Shown here piece by piece: positions 37,701 through 49,300 of a stretch of DNA of 64,000 nucleotides; within the stretch, counting starts at the first letter, position 1; each line of letters begins with the position of its first letter. The position numbers and the translations under genes were made by a program. Location: the NCBI GenBank assembly GCA_947561715.1, contig OX387198.1, positions 13,950,001 through 14,014,000 on the forward strand. Reading direction: 5' to 3'. Source of the stretch: Ascidia mentula (Eukaryota > Chordata > Ascidiacea > Phlebobranchia > Ascidiidae). The notes under the pieces are model-generated. The model did no database searches and had not been told where the DNA came from. It saw nothing but the letters and a program-made list of their open reading frames with translations.

Positions 37701-38255
37701 GTTGCTTACATTTTTGCGAACGAAAGTATTATACTGTAAATGACCAAAATAAATTGAAAATGTCCTAAATTTTTGCTGGCATTTCGGTCATTTGACAGAA
37801 ATTTTTTAGTGAAAAAAAAAACCCAGGTCAGGACCCCTCGCCCATGCCTACACATATTTGTAATTTTGGTTTGGATCCATCACTAGACTGTACAATGGCC
37901 CGGAAGTTAGTTGCTGGGTGACTGTGTTATCACTAGAACTTAGGGAATTTTAATCCTGAAATGATTTATGCATATATACCTGATTTCGTACAATGCCTAT
38001 TCCTCTATCGTCAGATGCATTAAGTTCCAAAACCATAGAATTGAATTCCTTTGCAGAATATAGCTGTTTGGCACATGCAAGGATTGTTGAGGTTTTTCCA
38101 GTGCCTGGAGGACCATAGAAAAGTAAGTGGGGCAAGCGATCTTCTTCCATAAACCGTCGAATTGTCTTCAGAATATCTTCATGGGATATCAAGTCATCTA
38201 ATTTTTTGGGCCTATACTTTTCTACCCACGGCAAATTTTCACGGATTTCTGACAT
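34725..38255 (-). CDS. RFC5: Replication factor C subunit 5
   Basis: Small AAA+ subunit of the clamp loader that opens PCNA at primer-template junctions. Four exons (37980-38255, 36379-36546, 35345-35582, 34725-35029) keep frame and give 328 residues, close to the human length. Motifs in order: [15 protein letters not shown] (RFC box), [10 protein letters not shown] (Walker A), [21 protein letters not shown] (Walker B), QSRCTRFRF (arginine finger), [13 protein letters not shown] (sensor 2). The C-terminus matches RFC5 rather than RFC2 or RFC4 ([38 protein letters not shown]). The start at 38255 is the first Met before the conserved N-terminus. Two introns are enlarged by mobile elements. Confidence 0.95.
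35636..35749. repeat. CTGCAG palindromic repeat, copy A
   Basis: 114-bp near-perfect palindrome in an RFC5 intron. Arms run TAAGCTGCAGACAGATGG inward and are mirrored by CCATCTGTCTGCAGCTTA. The centre holds CTCATCAGTGCAGCTG. Related copies lie at 39612-39745 and 40983-41152, with fragments at 1525-1599 and 57441-57500. It has no coding capacity, so it is a foldback MITE. Confidence 0.75.
36876..37854. mobile_element. hAT-like element with 8-bp target duplication (RFC5 intron)
   Basis: The element spans 36884-37846 with ends CATAGGTGTATCCAGG and CCTCGCCCATG. It is flanked by CCTACACA at 36876-36883 and 37847-37854. It is related, in opposite orientation, to the element at 31109-31647 (same GGGCGTATCC-type ends, shared inner sequence with AACAATGCCAAGCG and CAGTGGCGTTTGTTTAG). 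It is itself interrupted by another element at 37581-37826. Confidence 0.78.
37573..37834. mobile_element. Nested small element inside the RFC5-intron hAT copy
   Basis: The insert spans 37581-37826 (246 bp), beginning CTGGGTTTTTTTTT and ending AAAAAAACCCAG, and is bounded by GTCAGGAC at 37573-37580 and 37827-37834. The inverted ends and the 8-bp duplication show it inserted after its host element. No coding capacity. Confidence 0.78.
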
Positions 38256-39883
38256 TGTAAAACCTACTGTCCTTAATAACAAAAGACCTGAAAAATAAAT
38301 GTAACACACATCGTTTCGATGGGTTTTGCTTTAGCCAGCATGACAGTGTGGCCACCTGACGGTCGATGCCGCCTGTTGCAACCCATTATCTCCCCAGTTG
38401 ACAACCTTAAACTTACTGAGCAGAACATGTGGGAAATCACAAAATCTTCACATGGGCGCCTGACTCAATAACCTCTAAGATTTTATCGGTACCCAACCTA
38501 TTTTACCTTAGCATTACCGGATTATTTATATTGCAGTTCACAAAATAAACTGACATAATAAAGCATTTGCAACAATTAAAATAAATCATTTGCAACAATT
38601 GTAAGTAAAAGTGAACTGTGTGAGACTGAGAACACACTTACCCTAATTTTCACGCATGACTGGCTAAACATTCGCGCCAAATGTTTAATTTCTATTTTAT
38701 AGATGCGAGATGACAAATATCCTGGAGAACTAAATCATGTCTAGTAAAGCTTCACTGCCCAGTAAAAAGGAAGAAAAAGCACAAAGATACAGCCGATCTC
38801 ATCAAAAAAGGGCACATGAAAAAACGATGCATGTCAACGAATATATTTTCCGTTGTAGTTGAAGTTTATTGATATTGTTGAGGACAAAATTTCAACACAG
38901 CTTACAGGTCGGCGAGTTTAGATGTGGGCGGGGCAATAATTTAAACCTGTTTATCAAAAACCTATGCAGATATGACTATTTTCTTATTGACGAAACCGTG
39001 TTACGTATTGCTTGATTTGTTTTCTTGTGGGTGCCAAATAAGATATTATATGTCCCGAAATATTGCTTACATTTAATTTAGGCTACAGCGATGTAGTTTA
39101 TGACATGAATATTTCAAAATATTCTGTGGGAACCGTCATAGGCTTGTATGTTTTCCGGCCACTATTCCGGCGATGCGAGTTGACAGTTTTGTTAATGTTT
39201 TGTTATTTAATTTTTGCACTGCCAAAAAATTGAGTTGCGTAACTTTTCGAGCAAAACATACAAAATTGTTTGAAAAAAGTCAATCAGATTGCTCTCAAGA
39301 AGACTATTCAGCTATTTTTGATGCATCGCAGGCCTCGAACGCATGAAATGATACAAAATATTTTGCCTTACAAGTGTGAATATGAAAGCAAATATCTTGT
39401 GGCAAATAGATTTGTAAACTTATCGCAAGCGCATATAGGCCTATATTTAGAAGATAGTTTTTATTTACAGAACATACAGCATAGTTAGACCTTGTGTTGA
39501 GAAGCGAGAAAACATTATGAAAACAGAAACTCGGAAATGTTCGACCTCATCCTAGCCCACGATAAGCTACGACACATTTTGGCAACTAAACATAACAGGA
39601 TATTTGTGTACGCTGCATTCAGATGGCCACTGTTTCGACCTATAAGGTCTCATCAGTGCAGCTGGTGTGACTATCAGACGACTTTGCTGGCGAAACGGCC
39701 AAGCAGCCAAACGGTAACCATCTGTATACTGTATACAGCTTACACAATTCATATTATTTTTTGCTTTGCTTATCATATCAGGATTAGTTTGCCAAACAGT
39801 GTCTATATATTTCTGGGGTTTATGCGAAAGGTTTAAGACTGATTCCGGCGAGCTTGGACCGTTGTGATATTTAGACGCACTTT
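38256..39883. other. Intergenic region between RFC5 and the first sulfotransferase
   Basis: The two genes diverge from this 1.6-kb stretch, so it should hold both promoters. A palindromic repeat lies at 39612-39745. I see no further gene and no clear TATA element that I would commit to. Confidence 0.5.
39612..39745. repeat. CTGCAG palindromic repeat, copy B
   Basis: Shares with copy A the run AGATGGCCACTGTTTCGACC and the central CTCATCAGTGCAGCTGGTGTG, and the right flank AGCTTACACAATTCATATT. The right arm is more diverged. It lies about 140 bp upstream of the sulfotransferase start codon. Confidence 0.7.
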
Positions 39884-41403
39884 ATGCAGCACCAACTGGA
39901 ATGTACAATGTTGGACGTCAAGACACCTACAGTAAGTCATCTAGGCAATCCAAAAATGCCCAGCTTTATTAAACTACGCCACCCGGTAAACGACGAGACC
40001 ATACTCTATCCTATGAACTTTACCCAAAAAGATTTGGATGACGCAATCACATACGAAGCAGAGTACAGTGATATATTTGTCTGCACTTACCCCAAGTGCG
40101 GCACCACATGGACGCAAAACATTGTTTGGTTGATCGTCCACAACGGAGATCCGATACCGGGGAAGCTACGACATTCCATGCCCATGCTCGATTTCGACGG
40201 AGCCGCGTTCACCAGAGAGATTGACAACAGTGTGCATCCTCGAATTATCAAAAGTCACTTTCCTCAAAGCTGGGTGCCGTACAATCCCAAAGCGAAATAC
40301 GTGTATGTTGTCAGAGAACCAAAGGACGCTTTAGTTTCTTTTTTCTATCATTGCAAAGGCTACCCTGAACAGTACGCATGCCCCGAACTGAATTTCGACG
40401 GTCTATTTGATCTTTACATACAAGGGAATGTATCCTTCGGCAGTTATACTTCGAGCACGTAACTTCGTGGTACGGGAAGAGAAATGACCCCAACGTTTTA
40501 TTTCTACGCTACGAAGATCTAAAGAGAGACATCACGAGCACTGTAATTAAATTGGGAAAGTTCCTTGGTGATAAATACGAAAAGGCTTTGCTTAAAAACG
40601 ACGAACAACTTCTCAATACTGTTATCGAGAAAAGTTCATTTAAAACTATGCAGAGTCAAGCAGAGAAATGGGTAACTGTACTTTTTTTGTTTTTTTGTGC
40701 TAATATTTTTTCAGCTAAAACACCTTTGTATTCCCCCACAAAATGGATCTAATTAATTTTCCGCATGTTTCAGTAATTAGAAAAAAGCTAAATAAGAATA
40801 ACACATCAACAACAAGTTTTCGCAACGGTTATTGGTTAAGAAAAGGGTGAATGTGCCTGTAATTAATTGTTGCCACAAAACTACAACAGCGCGAGCAGAG
40901 CATTTTATGCTTTCGGTTTTAAGTTAGATATTGTTAAAAAGTAAACTACTATTATATATGTGCAAAAAAGCCATAATATTGCAGAGCTGCAGACCGGGTG
41001 TGTATACGCATTGTTTCGAATGGTAAGGGCTCATCAGTGCAGCTGTGTGCCCGGTAGAGTAAAAGCTAGCACAGTGCCACTGTCAACAGCGGCACTGATG
41101 AGACCTCACAGGTCAAAGCAGTGCGTGTACACACCCTGTCTGCAGCTCTCCAAACTACTATTAATTAGGCTATTACTATTACAGCTAATAATTAGAATAA
41201 ATGCGTGTTTTATTTGTACACATGTGTTGCAGTACATTTCGCCGAGAGTGTCGAGTCTCCCGCTCATACGTAAGGGAATTATTGGCGATTGGAAAAATCA
41301 CATGAACGATCAACAAGCGGCAAAAGTCGACAACAGATTGAAAGAAGTTGGTAAACCGAGTGGTTGGGCCGACTTGTGGAAAAACTCCGAAAACGGTTAT
41401 TGA
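39884..41403 (+). pseudogene. SULT-type sulfotransferase with a 2-bp frameshift
   Basis: Two exons, 39884-40671 and 41233-41403, encode a cytosolic sulfotransferase fold that uses PAPS. Visible: TYPKCGTTWTQ (PAPS loop), RIIKSHFPQSW with the catalytic-type His, VREPKDALVS (3'-phosphate site, with Glu where relatives have Asn) and the C-terminal RKGIIGDWKNH. At 40444-40449 the reading TTATAC carries an extra TA compared with the frame needed for YFEHVTSWYGKRNDP; as written the frame hits a stop at 40460. Without those two bases the protein would be about 318 residues with everything else intact. So it is a recent pseudogene, an allele, or a sequencing error. AATAAA follows at 41599. Confidence 0.85.
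40983..41152. repeat. CTGCAG palindromic repeat, copy C
   Basis: 170-bp inverted repeat in the intron of the frameshifted sulfotransferase: GAGCTGCAGACCGGGTGTG on the left is mirrored by CACACCCTGTCTGCAGCTC on the right. The centre contains CTCATCAGTGCAGCTG and its complement-like GGCACTGATGAGACC. Confidence 0.72.
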
Positions 41404-41598
41404 GAAAACACCTGCTAAGCATGCTGATGAATGAAACATACAAGTGTAATGTTTACCTTGAAAAAAATCTACATGTTTCTGTAAATAATTCAACCAGAAA
41501 CAAAACAATCTGACGTTGGATTGAAATACCATCAGTCCTATCATTAAAGTAATCCGCGAAATTTAATGTCTTCCTTCATATATAATATTTATTTTAAG

Positions 41599-41604
41599 AA
41601 TAAA
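41599..41604 (+). terminator. Poly(A) signal of the frameshifted sulfotransferase
   Basis: AATAAA about 195 nt beyond the stop codon on the coding strand. Confidence 0.5.
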
Positions 41605-42167
41605 GCAAATTTGATCGTAAAGAACGACTCGCACTAAAATCTGTGCAAATCCCTTTACAGTGATACAAGTACAAGAAACCAATCTTGTTTGTGGCTGCGT
41701 GTGATGTCGTTGCAATCGCTGACCTACTTTGCCAGCAGTGTGTTTTCATTATTCTCGTTTTGCTGTGCAGCTTCGTTCCACCGTACAGCATTCTAACCTA
41801 GGACAGCCTATGTTCTTCTTTATATCTTTATTAACCGTGCTGGGAAGCTCCTCCTCAGCGTAAACCTCACATCAAATACATGTATTTTTCTCAACTTGCT
41901 TTATCATTCATGCTTTTGTCGTGGTATATATTTAGTACATTGACACATACATCATAGCAAACAATTTTTTGCAATGATTGGGGTGATGCCACTAATGGTT
42001 GCAGCGCTACGCTGCGTATAAACTCGAATGAACAGAGACAGGGTAGGCGATAAAATAACGATGCATTTGCTTGTTATATGGCCTAATGAGTTTTTGTGAT
42101 GTAACAATTGTTATTAATGACCGAGGTAACTATAAGACTTGATACATGTTCAGTGCACGTGCATATA

Positions 42168-42249
42168 ATCGAAGTATTGCTATGTTTTAGGCCAGCGATT
42201 CCCAACCTATCGAAGTATTGCTATGTTTTAGGCCAGCGATTCCCAACCT
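42168..42249. repeat. 41-bp exact tandem duplication
   Basis: Two identical 41-bp units (42168-42208 and 42209-42249), each starting ATCGAAGTATTGCTATG and ending CAGCGATTCCCAACCT. The end of each unit is the terminus of the hAT-like repeat that follows. Confidence 0.85.
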
Positions 42250-42450
42250 TTTTGTGTGTGCGTACCACTTGGAGGTAAAACAATTTGACACGTGCCACCT
42301 AGTTGAGTGTTACAAAGAAACCTGTAGGGGATGAAGTAACAAACATTTTGAGATCACCTGCGATATCTTAACTTCGCAAATAACGGAAAGGTTCTCGCGT
42401 ACCACCTGGAATGCCGTCGCGTACCACCGGTTGGGAAACATCAGGAAAAT
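42193..42450. mobile_element. hAT-like MITE remnant
   Basis: Starts CAGCGATTCCCAACCTTTTTG (second copy at 42234) and ends near 42445 with CGGTTGGGAAACATC, an approximate inverted complement. Inside, GTACCACTTGG and GTACCACCTGG are repeated. CAG-NNG-TTCCCAACC ends are common in hAT elements. I could not read a clean target duplication. Confidence 0.5.
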
Positions 42451-42746
42451 TCCAAAAAAATGTTTTGTCGCATTCATAATATCACGCTACGTCCGCACTA
42501 TGGCCACCCTGGTCTATTACGACCAAACTTGCCGTAATTGCGTCACAACGAGTTTTGGTTAGCAACTGACGCTATACAGTTCAAATGTGGATACCATTGG
42601 ACGTAATTAACCGTGTGAGGCATTTAGTGGACAAGTCTTTTGTGTTCTGTAAACGGCAGCAAGGTTTATTTTACGTGAATAGTAAGTGCATAAAGTGAAT
42701 ATACCCACTGACATAAAAGTGTGTGTAACCCCGTGGAAAGGCAATG

Positions 42747-42890
42747 TTCAACATCCTGTTCACCTGCGAAATTAAAAATCACTCAATGGAAAATTACCGC
42801 CACCAATTTGAGCAAGCAGAGGGCAGTGATACATTTTTTGTCTGCTCATACATCAAGTGCTGGACCTCTTTACACTGACATTCTTTAACG
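42747..42890 (+). pseudogene. Decayed sulfotransferase N-terminal remnant
   Basis: In one frame it reads QFEQAEGSDTFFVCSYIKCW followed by TSLH and a stop. This lines up with HQAKEGDIFICSHPKCGTTWLQ of the intact neighbour; upstream, CATCCTGTT matches the HPV of its N-terminus. The Gly-Thr-Thr-Trp of the PAPS loop is lost and there is no downstream coding sequence, so this is a dead fragment between two sulfotransferase genes. Confidence 0.6.
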
Positions 42891-43204
42891 GATGCTGGTT
42901 TTCTGCGCCTTGCTTCATTGGATTTCGCTTGGGTGAACTTACTGCTGAAAAACAACTTGCTGTCACGTAACTGCTGTTGCGTGTCTGTATTAGTTTCCTA
43001 CTGGTGGTAACATTCAGAAAGACTTTAAACTCAGGCAGCTACAGTCTCTTCTGAAAAAACTCTGTAGGTAATCAGAATATGAAGTTGTTAGCCAGAAATG
43101 TACCAAGAAAGAAAATTACATTTGTGTTATGTGGTCATTTTAACAAAATAAGTCATGCTAAAATTTAATAAATGTTTTTTTTCAGACTTTAATTGACAGC
43201 AGAT

Positions 43205-44172
43205 ATGGGTGATAAGACAATACCATCTTACGTTAGTTTAAAGCATCCCGTCACCGGCGAGTTTTGTAAGTACCCTTGCTATTTCGAGCAAAGGCATATG
43301 GATTGGGCCGTTCAACACCAAGCCAAAGAGGGCGACATTTTCATATGTTCACATCCAAAATGTGGAACGACGTGGCTTCAAACCATGGTGTGGCTTATCG
43401 TTCACAATGGGCAAATGTTTGATGGCTATATCAAAGAGCACATGCCCATGCTGGAATTTGACGAAAGACATACAGGCGATCAATTAGATACCACTCCTTA
43501 TCCATGCATTAAAAAGACGCATTTCAAACAAAGTTGGGTTCCTTTCCACCCCAATGCAAAGTATATTTACATAACTCGCAACCCAAAGGATGCTTGTGTT
43601 TCATACTATTACCACTGCAAAGGCTATGACTATTTCGACTGCGAAAATCTCGACTTCGACAAGCTTTTTAGTCTCTACGTGAGAAATGAGGTGGAGTTTT
43701 TTGGTTACTTTAATCACGTGACTGATTGGTACATAAAGCGTAACAAACCAAATAATCTGTTTCTATTGTACGAGGATATAAAGCGCGATCAAGAAGGACA
43801 AGTTCTAAAAATAGCCAAGTTCCTGGGTGAAAACTACTACCATGCTCTGCTAGGGGATGAAAAAAAAGGGTTGCGAAAAGTTTTGGAGAAAAGCAGTTTC
43901 ACTCACATGCAATCATTGGTTGTGGTAAGTTGGGCGCGTAAGATAGGTTTGCTTGTATAACCGTGATATTGTTTTAGAGGAAAAACCGACCGAAGCATCT
44001 CCCATTTGTTCGCAAAGGAGTGGTGGGAGACTGGAAAAATCACCTGAGCTCCAAACAGTCTGAAGTTATGGAAGAAATGATACGAAAATATGGAGGATCT
44101 AGTGGTTGGGATAAACTGTGGGATAATCATGACGAAGTCTGGGGGGAAAATAATAGCAAGAACATTATTTGA
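43205..44172 (+). CDS. SULT-type cytosolic sulfotransferase
   Basis: Transfers sulfate from PAPS to a hydroxyl or amine acceptor, which cannot be predicted from sequence. Two exons, 43205-43924 and 43978-44172, give 304 residues, the usual SULT length. HPKCGTTW (residues 50-57) binds the 5'-phosphosulfate, KKTHF places the catalytic His at about 106, TRNPKDACVS forms the 3'-phosphate site, and RKGVVGDWKNH closes the PAPS site near the C-terminus. ATG at 43205 was chosen because it matches the start of the third gene (MxDKTxPSYV). The intron is only 53 nt. It converges with the minus-strand copy at 45357-46316, which it resembles more than the first gene. Confidence 0.92.
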
Positions 44173-45356
44173 ACTTTATAATTATGCAAAGATAAAAATA
44201 TATGTAATATAAACACAGGCAATAACTCTGTTCGGCTTGTAATCTCAACAATTGCGTTTCTTCTACTCCACCTTTTTTACTTATCGCAACTTTACCGAAT
44301 CATTTTGCCGGTTCGCCCTTTTTTCCCATTTTACACAGAAAATTACTTAAAAAAAATTGTTTACATAATACTAACAAAATTACACAACAACCGAAACGTC
44401 TGTAGCATGAAGTTCTCTATTTTTTTATAACTATTGCATTGGCTATTTTGTTTGTATTAATGTAAAAAAATTTTGTGAGTAATGTAAAAAATTGGATTGG
44501 CTCTTAAGTGCATATTTATGATTGATTTTCTTCGTTTAAAGTATGCTTGGATAAACTTTGACCAATTTCAACATTTTTGGAATTGAGCATTATAATTTGA
44601 AACGTTTGAGAAGTTAAATTATCGCTTTGATGAAACTGCTGATTCAAAGAATTTGCAACATTTACTGTCAAATTGCTACATCTTACGTCACAATCGTCAA
44701 ATCAACCGTTTTTTTTATTGGTACTGAGTTGACAGTGCATTGATTTTATTTGTTTCACCACAGTACATACTACTCTATGGTTTCTGTAAGCTGTATGTTT
44801 TCTTTGAGTATATAGTACCATTTTACTCTTTTTCTAGCATTGTCAACGCAATGCGTCCTTGCATTTAATATGTCTTGTTCAATTCATTTTTCACAAGATG
44901 TGTTGCTGCGGTAATATTGGTTTTGCTAAAAATTAAACTGATTGTTGTAGGTACTGTTGGTTTTTAGTCTTCGTGAAAACGCAAGTTAAAGTAGCTACAC
45001 ATGAAACGGGAAATCATTATCGCTCGTTCGTGAGGTGGTTCGAGTGTCTGCCCTCTTTTTTATGCATTTCCTGGTGCCTGGCTTTTTATGCTTGTTTACG
45101 GTGTCGAGTGTAAAGTATACAGGTTGTCTGGTATCTTGTGACCACCAACAGTGCATTTGGTTAGTAAAACATGCACGAAGAACAGAAGAAAGTAACAGAA
45201 AGCTTTAAACCCTTTTTGGGACAAGTGCTATTCCTCATTAACTAGAAAGACCATTAAATAAATGTCAGACGTTGTTTGAGATACTTCATTTAAATTGATA
45301 TATACATTCTAAGCAAATAGGCTTTTGTGCCATTTTCGGTGATTGCGAATATGTTC
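44173..45356. other. Intergenic region between convergent sulfotransferases
   Basis: Holds the 3' ends of both genes. Very A+T-rich; no gene or clear repeat seen. Confidence 0.5.
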
Positions 45357-46316
45357 TCAAAGCTTTTTGTTTTCCCAAACGCCGTCGTGATTATCCCACA
45401 ATTGGTCCCAGCCACTCATTCCTCCAGCTTTTCTCATCATTTTCTCCATGATTTCAGATTGTGTTGCACTTAAATGATTTTTCCAGTCTCCAACTTGTCC
45501 TTTTCTGACGAAAGGAAGATCGTCAGGTCGATCTTTTCTCTGTAAACAGAGCGTTTAAAATAAACAATAAGGAGGAAAATTTACAAAGTTGCATACCACC
45601 ACAGCGACTTTCATTGATGAGAAACTACTTTTCTCCACAATGGTCTGCAAGAGCTTTTCATTTTCTTTCAGTGCTTGGTAGGGTTCACCTCCCAGGAACT
45701 CAGCAACCTTCAAAATCTCGGTTCCTGGATTCAATTTTAAATCCTCGTAAAGCAGAAACAAAACATTCGGTTCATTACGCCTCAAGTACCAATCAGTCAC
45801 GTGATTGAAATATCCCCAAAATTCCACATCGTCGTTAACATAGAGATCAAACAACTTATCAAAATCAAGGTCTTCGCAGTCAAACACGTCCTTGAAGCCT
45901 TTGCAGTGATAATAGTAAGAAACCAATGCATCCTTTGGGTTTCGAGTGACGTAAATATATTTTGCATCGTGGTGATATGGGACCCAGCTATGCTTGAAAT
46001 GCGTTTTGATGATTCTTGGATACACACTGGCGTCTATTTTCTCTACAGCTTCGCTACCGTGAAACTCTAACATGGGTATATTCTTTCTGATGTCTCCATT
46101 GAACATTTCACCTTCGTGAACAATAAGCCACACAATGGTTTGAAGCCATGTTGAACCACATTTCGGAGCCGAACAAATAAAAATATCGCTTTGCTTGGCT
46201 TGGTACTTTATGGCTGCATTTAAATGCTTTTGCTGAAAAGTTCCTGGGTATGTACAGTCTTCACCTGTCACAGGATGCTTCAAATAAACGTACGACGGAA
46301 CAGTTTTGTCATTCAT
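45357..46316 (-). CDS. SULT-type cytosolic sulfotransferase
   Basis: Two exons, 45597-46316 and 45357-45539, give 300 residues. SAPKCGSTWLQ is the PAPS loop, RIIKTHFKHSW carries the catalytic His, TRNPKDALVS the 3'-phosphate site, and RKGQVGDWKNH the C-terminal PAPS contact. The single intron falls at the same place as in the other two genes and is 57 nt. ATG at 46314-46316 is the only suitable start. Close sequence to the plus-strand gene at 43205 suggests an inverted duplication. Confidence 0.92.
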
Positions 46317-49300
46317 TCTGTCCTACTAGCTTGCTGTACATGGAAACCAACTGAATTGCAACCAAAAACAACAAACTCTGCACAACAGACTGCAAAGTTA
46401 GCCAGGAAAGCACGCTGCACGAAGAAGGGAAGTCACATGAAAACTGTTTCCATCTGTGGCATGTGATTGCCGTGTAAATTAATCAACGGGCGCTTGCAAA
46501 ATTGAGACTTGTTGCACATTATATGTATGTACATTTATGTTATTCTGCTTGTCACTAATAAAAGGCTGACCGTGATGCATAAAAACAATGTTAAGATCTT
46601 ATGTAGCCTCGGGACAAATTTCCTTAAATGCCGCCGAGTCGCAGTTGTGTTGAAAGAAACAATTGCATTGCAGTTATATTGAGCTTTGTAACACGGGGAA
46701 TTGTGGTACAGGGACGCCATGACATTGCAGGTGCGGTTTGGTATGGCAATACTACCTATTACAACGCTGCTTTTACAGTTTCTCTCGTGTGTCAAAAGCA
46801 CTCGTAGAAAAGAAAAACTTGTATCACTGCTTGAGGAAATAACCGTTTACACCTTCATTAACATCGCCAGGCATAATAAGATTGGTTTAAGGTACTGCAT
46901 TATGTATAATTTACACTTACGCGGGATGTAATTTATTTTCTGCCAATCAAGAAATCCTACAGTCCTGGATTTTTTGCAACCTTATTCTATGAAACAGTTT
47001 GTTGCGTCATAATCACAAAAGGTGTTCCTCAAAATTGCTGAAATGCTCATTGCAGATACTGCACTTAAAATCGTGATACTGTCACGCAAAAAAAACTTGT
47101 AGTTGTAGTTACTGTGTTTTGTTAACTAGGATCCCGCTGGTCGTTGTACAGTAGCATACTGTTTACAGGTATTTGCATGACATGCATTCATGGTGGACAG
47201 TGGACACCATCGTTGGTGAACACTGAACAATTATTCAATTTCAGTCATGCAGTGTTTTTTGAAGCTTTAATAGCATTTATTACAGTAAGATTGATAAAAA
47301 AAAAGGCATATGAGAAGATATGTCAACGGAAATCTTGCTGGTTCTGCTCAAGAAATGGAATTTGCATTTGTAACTCCTTGCGGTTGCTTTGTCTGCGATG
47401 AATATTTGGTGCTTGTATTGTAGCCTACAAAGAATGAGATAAAATGTTGTGGGAATGGGTTGCTCTGACCCAATGAACTGTAAATTTGGTGCAGAGTGGG
47501 AGCAGGAATCTACTAAAAAGAAGAGTTTAAATTTTATATTTGTCAGTTATGCAATATGTTAATCCAGAAGTGCACATGTGTGTTGCTCTTTTTTTAGTTT
47601 TGGTTCAGAAGTGTAACAAAACATATGAAGTAGAAAAACAAATTTATGTCACTGTCAAAAAGGTTTGTATTGCCACTAGCCTATATGTGTAAAAAAGTTA
47701 AGTAGCGCCCTTGTTGGAGCGGGCAATGCACGGAATATCAGAACATTTTTTATGTGTTAATATGTCAGCTATTGTAGCTCAGTAATACATTTGTTTTACT
47801 GAGTGAAATTTAAGTGGTTGAATTTTTTCCATTATAATTTTGCCAGATTGGAATGTTTGTTATTTGCGCTGATGATTTTTATCAGCGATCAGTAATGTCA
47901 TGGATATTGATGCATTAGCATTATATTTTTTAATCCTTCCACATGCGACATTTTTTTCAATCTGGTAAATTTGTAAAATCCCTCCAATTTAAACCTATGG
48001 AAATTAATTATTTTAAAAGACTTTAAAGACCCTTTTTTTCAATTTGAAGTTAAGATTTGGTCTAGTAGATACATGTACACAATCTTCTCATCATTACTGA
48101 ATTCTAGTTTTTTGATTTTTTTGGTTTGTTTATTGTTTTCTGCAAATGATTTGCTCAAATCTAATGTGAATTTTGTTTTAACAAAAGCTTTTATTGTGAG
48201 GTTTAGTACGGATCAACTGTAAGTTTTGTTAAGAGGCAAAGAACAGCTTTAAGGGGCTGGTCTAAACAGAAATTAAAGTCTGATAGCTTCCTAAATTGTC
48301 AGTTTTTGTTTGGTTATTAATCATCTGGGCAACATGATTCAAACACATAATACATTAATGTTGTTGCACTCCATTAAAGTTAAAATGGTATTTACAGGCC
48401 AACAGATACCTGTAGTTGAAATTAACCCAACCTAACATAATTGTAGGTGCTGGGTTAAGAATAAGTGTGAATCAATACTGATGTGATATCATAATGTAAT
48501 ATGTCACAACCATATTTCATCTCATAAATTTTGTGTGCTATTGTATATGGATAGTTTCAGGCATATAGCAAGCATTTGTAGTTTGCTTGAGCATACTTTA
48601 CTGTAGTTATGGTAACAGTCAACAAGCTGGGAATGATTTTAAACTTTGTCAAACCTCTAAATGTGGATGTATCGGTGTTACCATAGTTACCACAACCACT
48701 TTACACAGACCTTGCATTGAGTGTTGTGTTGAAAACAATTATTATACAACACTAAAAAGAGGCCAAACAGATCACACAGTGGAACCAAGAGGAACTATAC
48801 AAATAGCTTTCTTTGTTGCTTGGTTCCTGTTATATCAATATTTTTATTTGAAGTTTGTGTTAGTAGTTGACAAGAAAAAGGTGTAAACAGTGTTGGAAAC
48901 TGGCAATCATTTTAGTATGTGCTGTGCAGAGTTGCCAAACCTTGTTCAAAGGTTTATGCCTATTTTTGTGACCAGTGTCTTGAAAAATACAGATGTGCTT
49001 ATTTTCAAAAATATGTTTATTTCAGACTTGGTTTTCTTACTGGTAAATTTTTGCGATTTTTAGTGTTTTATTGGATGGACCAGTCTGGCTAAAATACAAA
49101 TTTACAGGAATTATCGCTATTTTAAGCCACAATGCAGCATGCTTTTTTTTAGCTCTTGCTAAGTGCAAATCAGATATTACAAGACAACAAATATTACAGG
49201 TGACAACCTGAGTTACTAATATATATGTATGTGAATCATTGTGTTCATGAGTCAAAAATATGTCACAATTATACGGATCATTGCCATATCATTACTGTTG

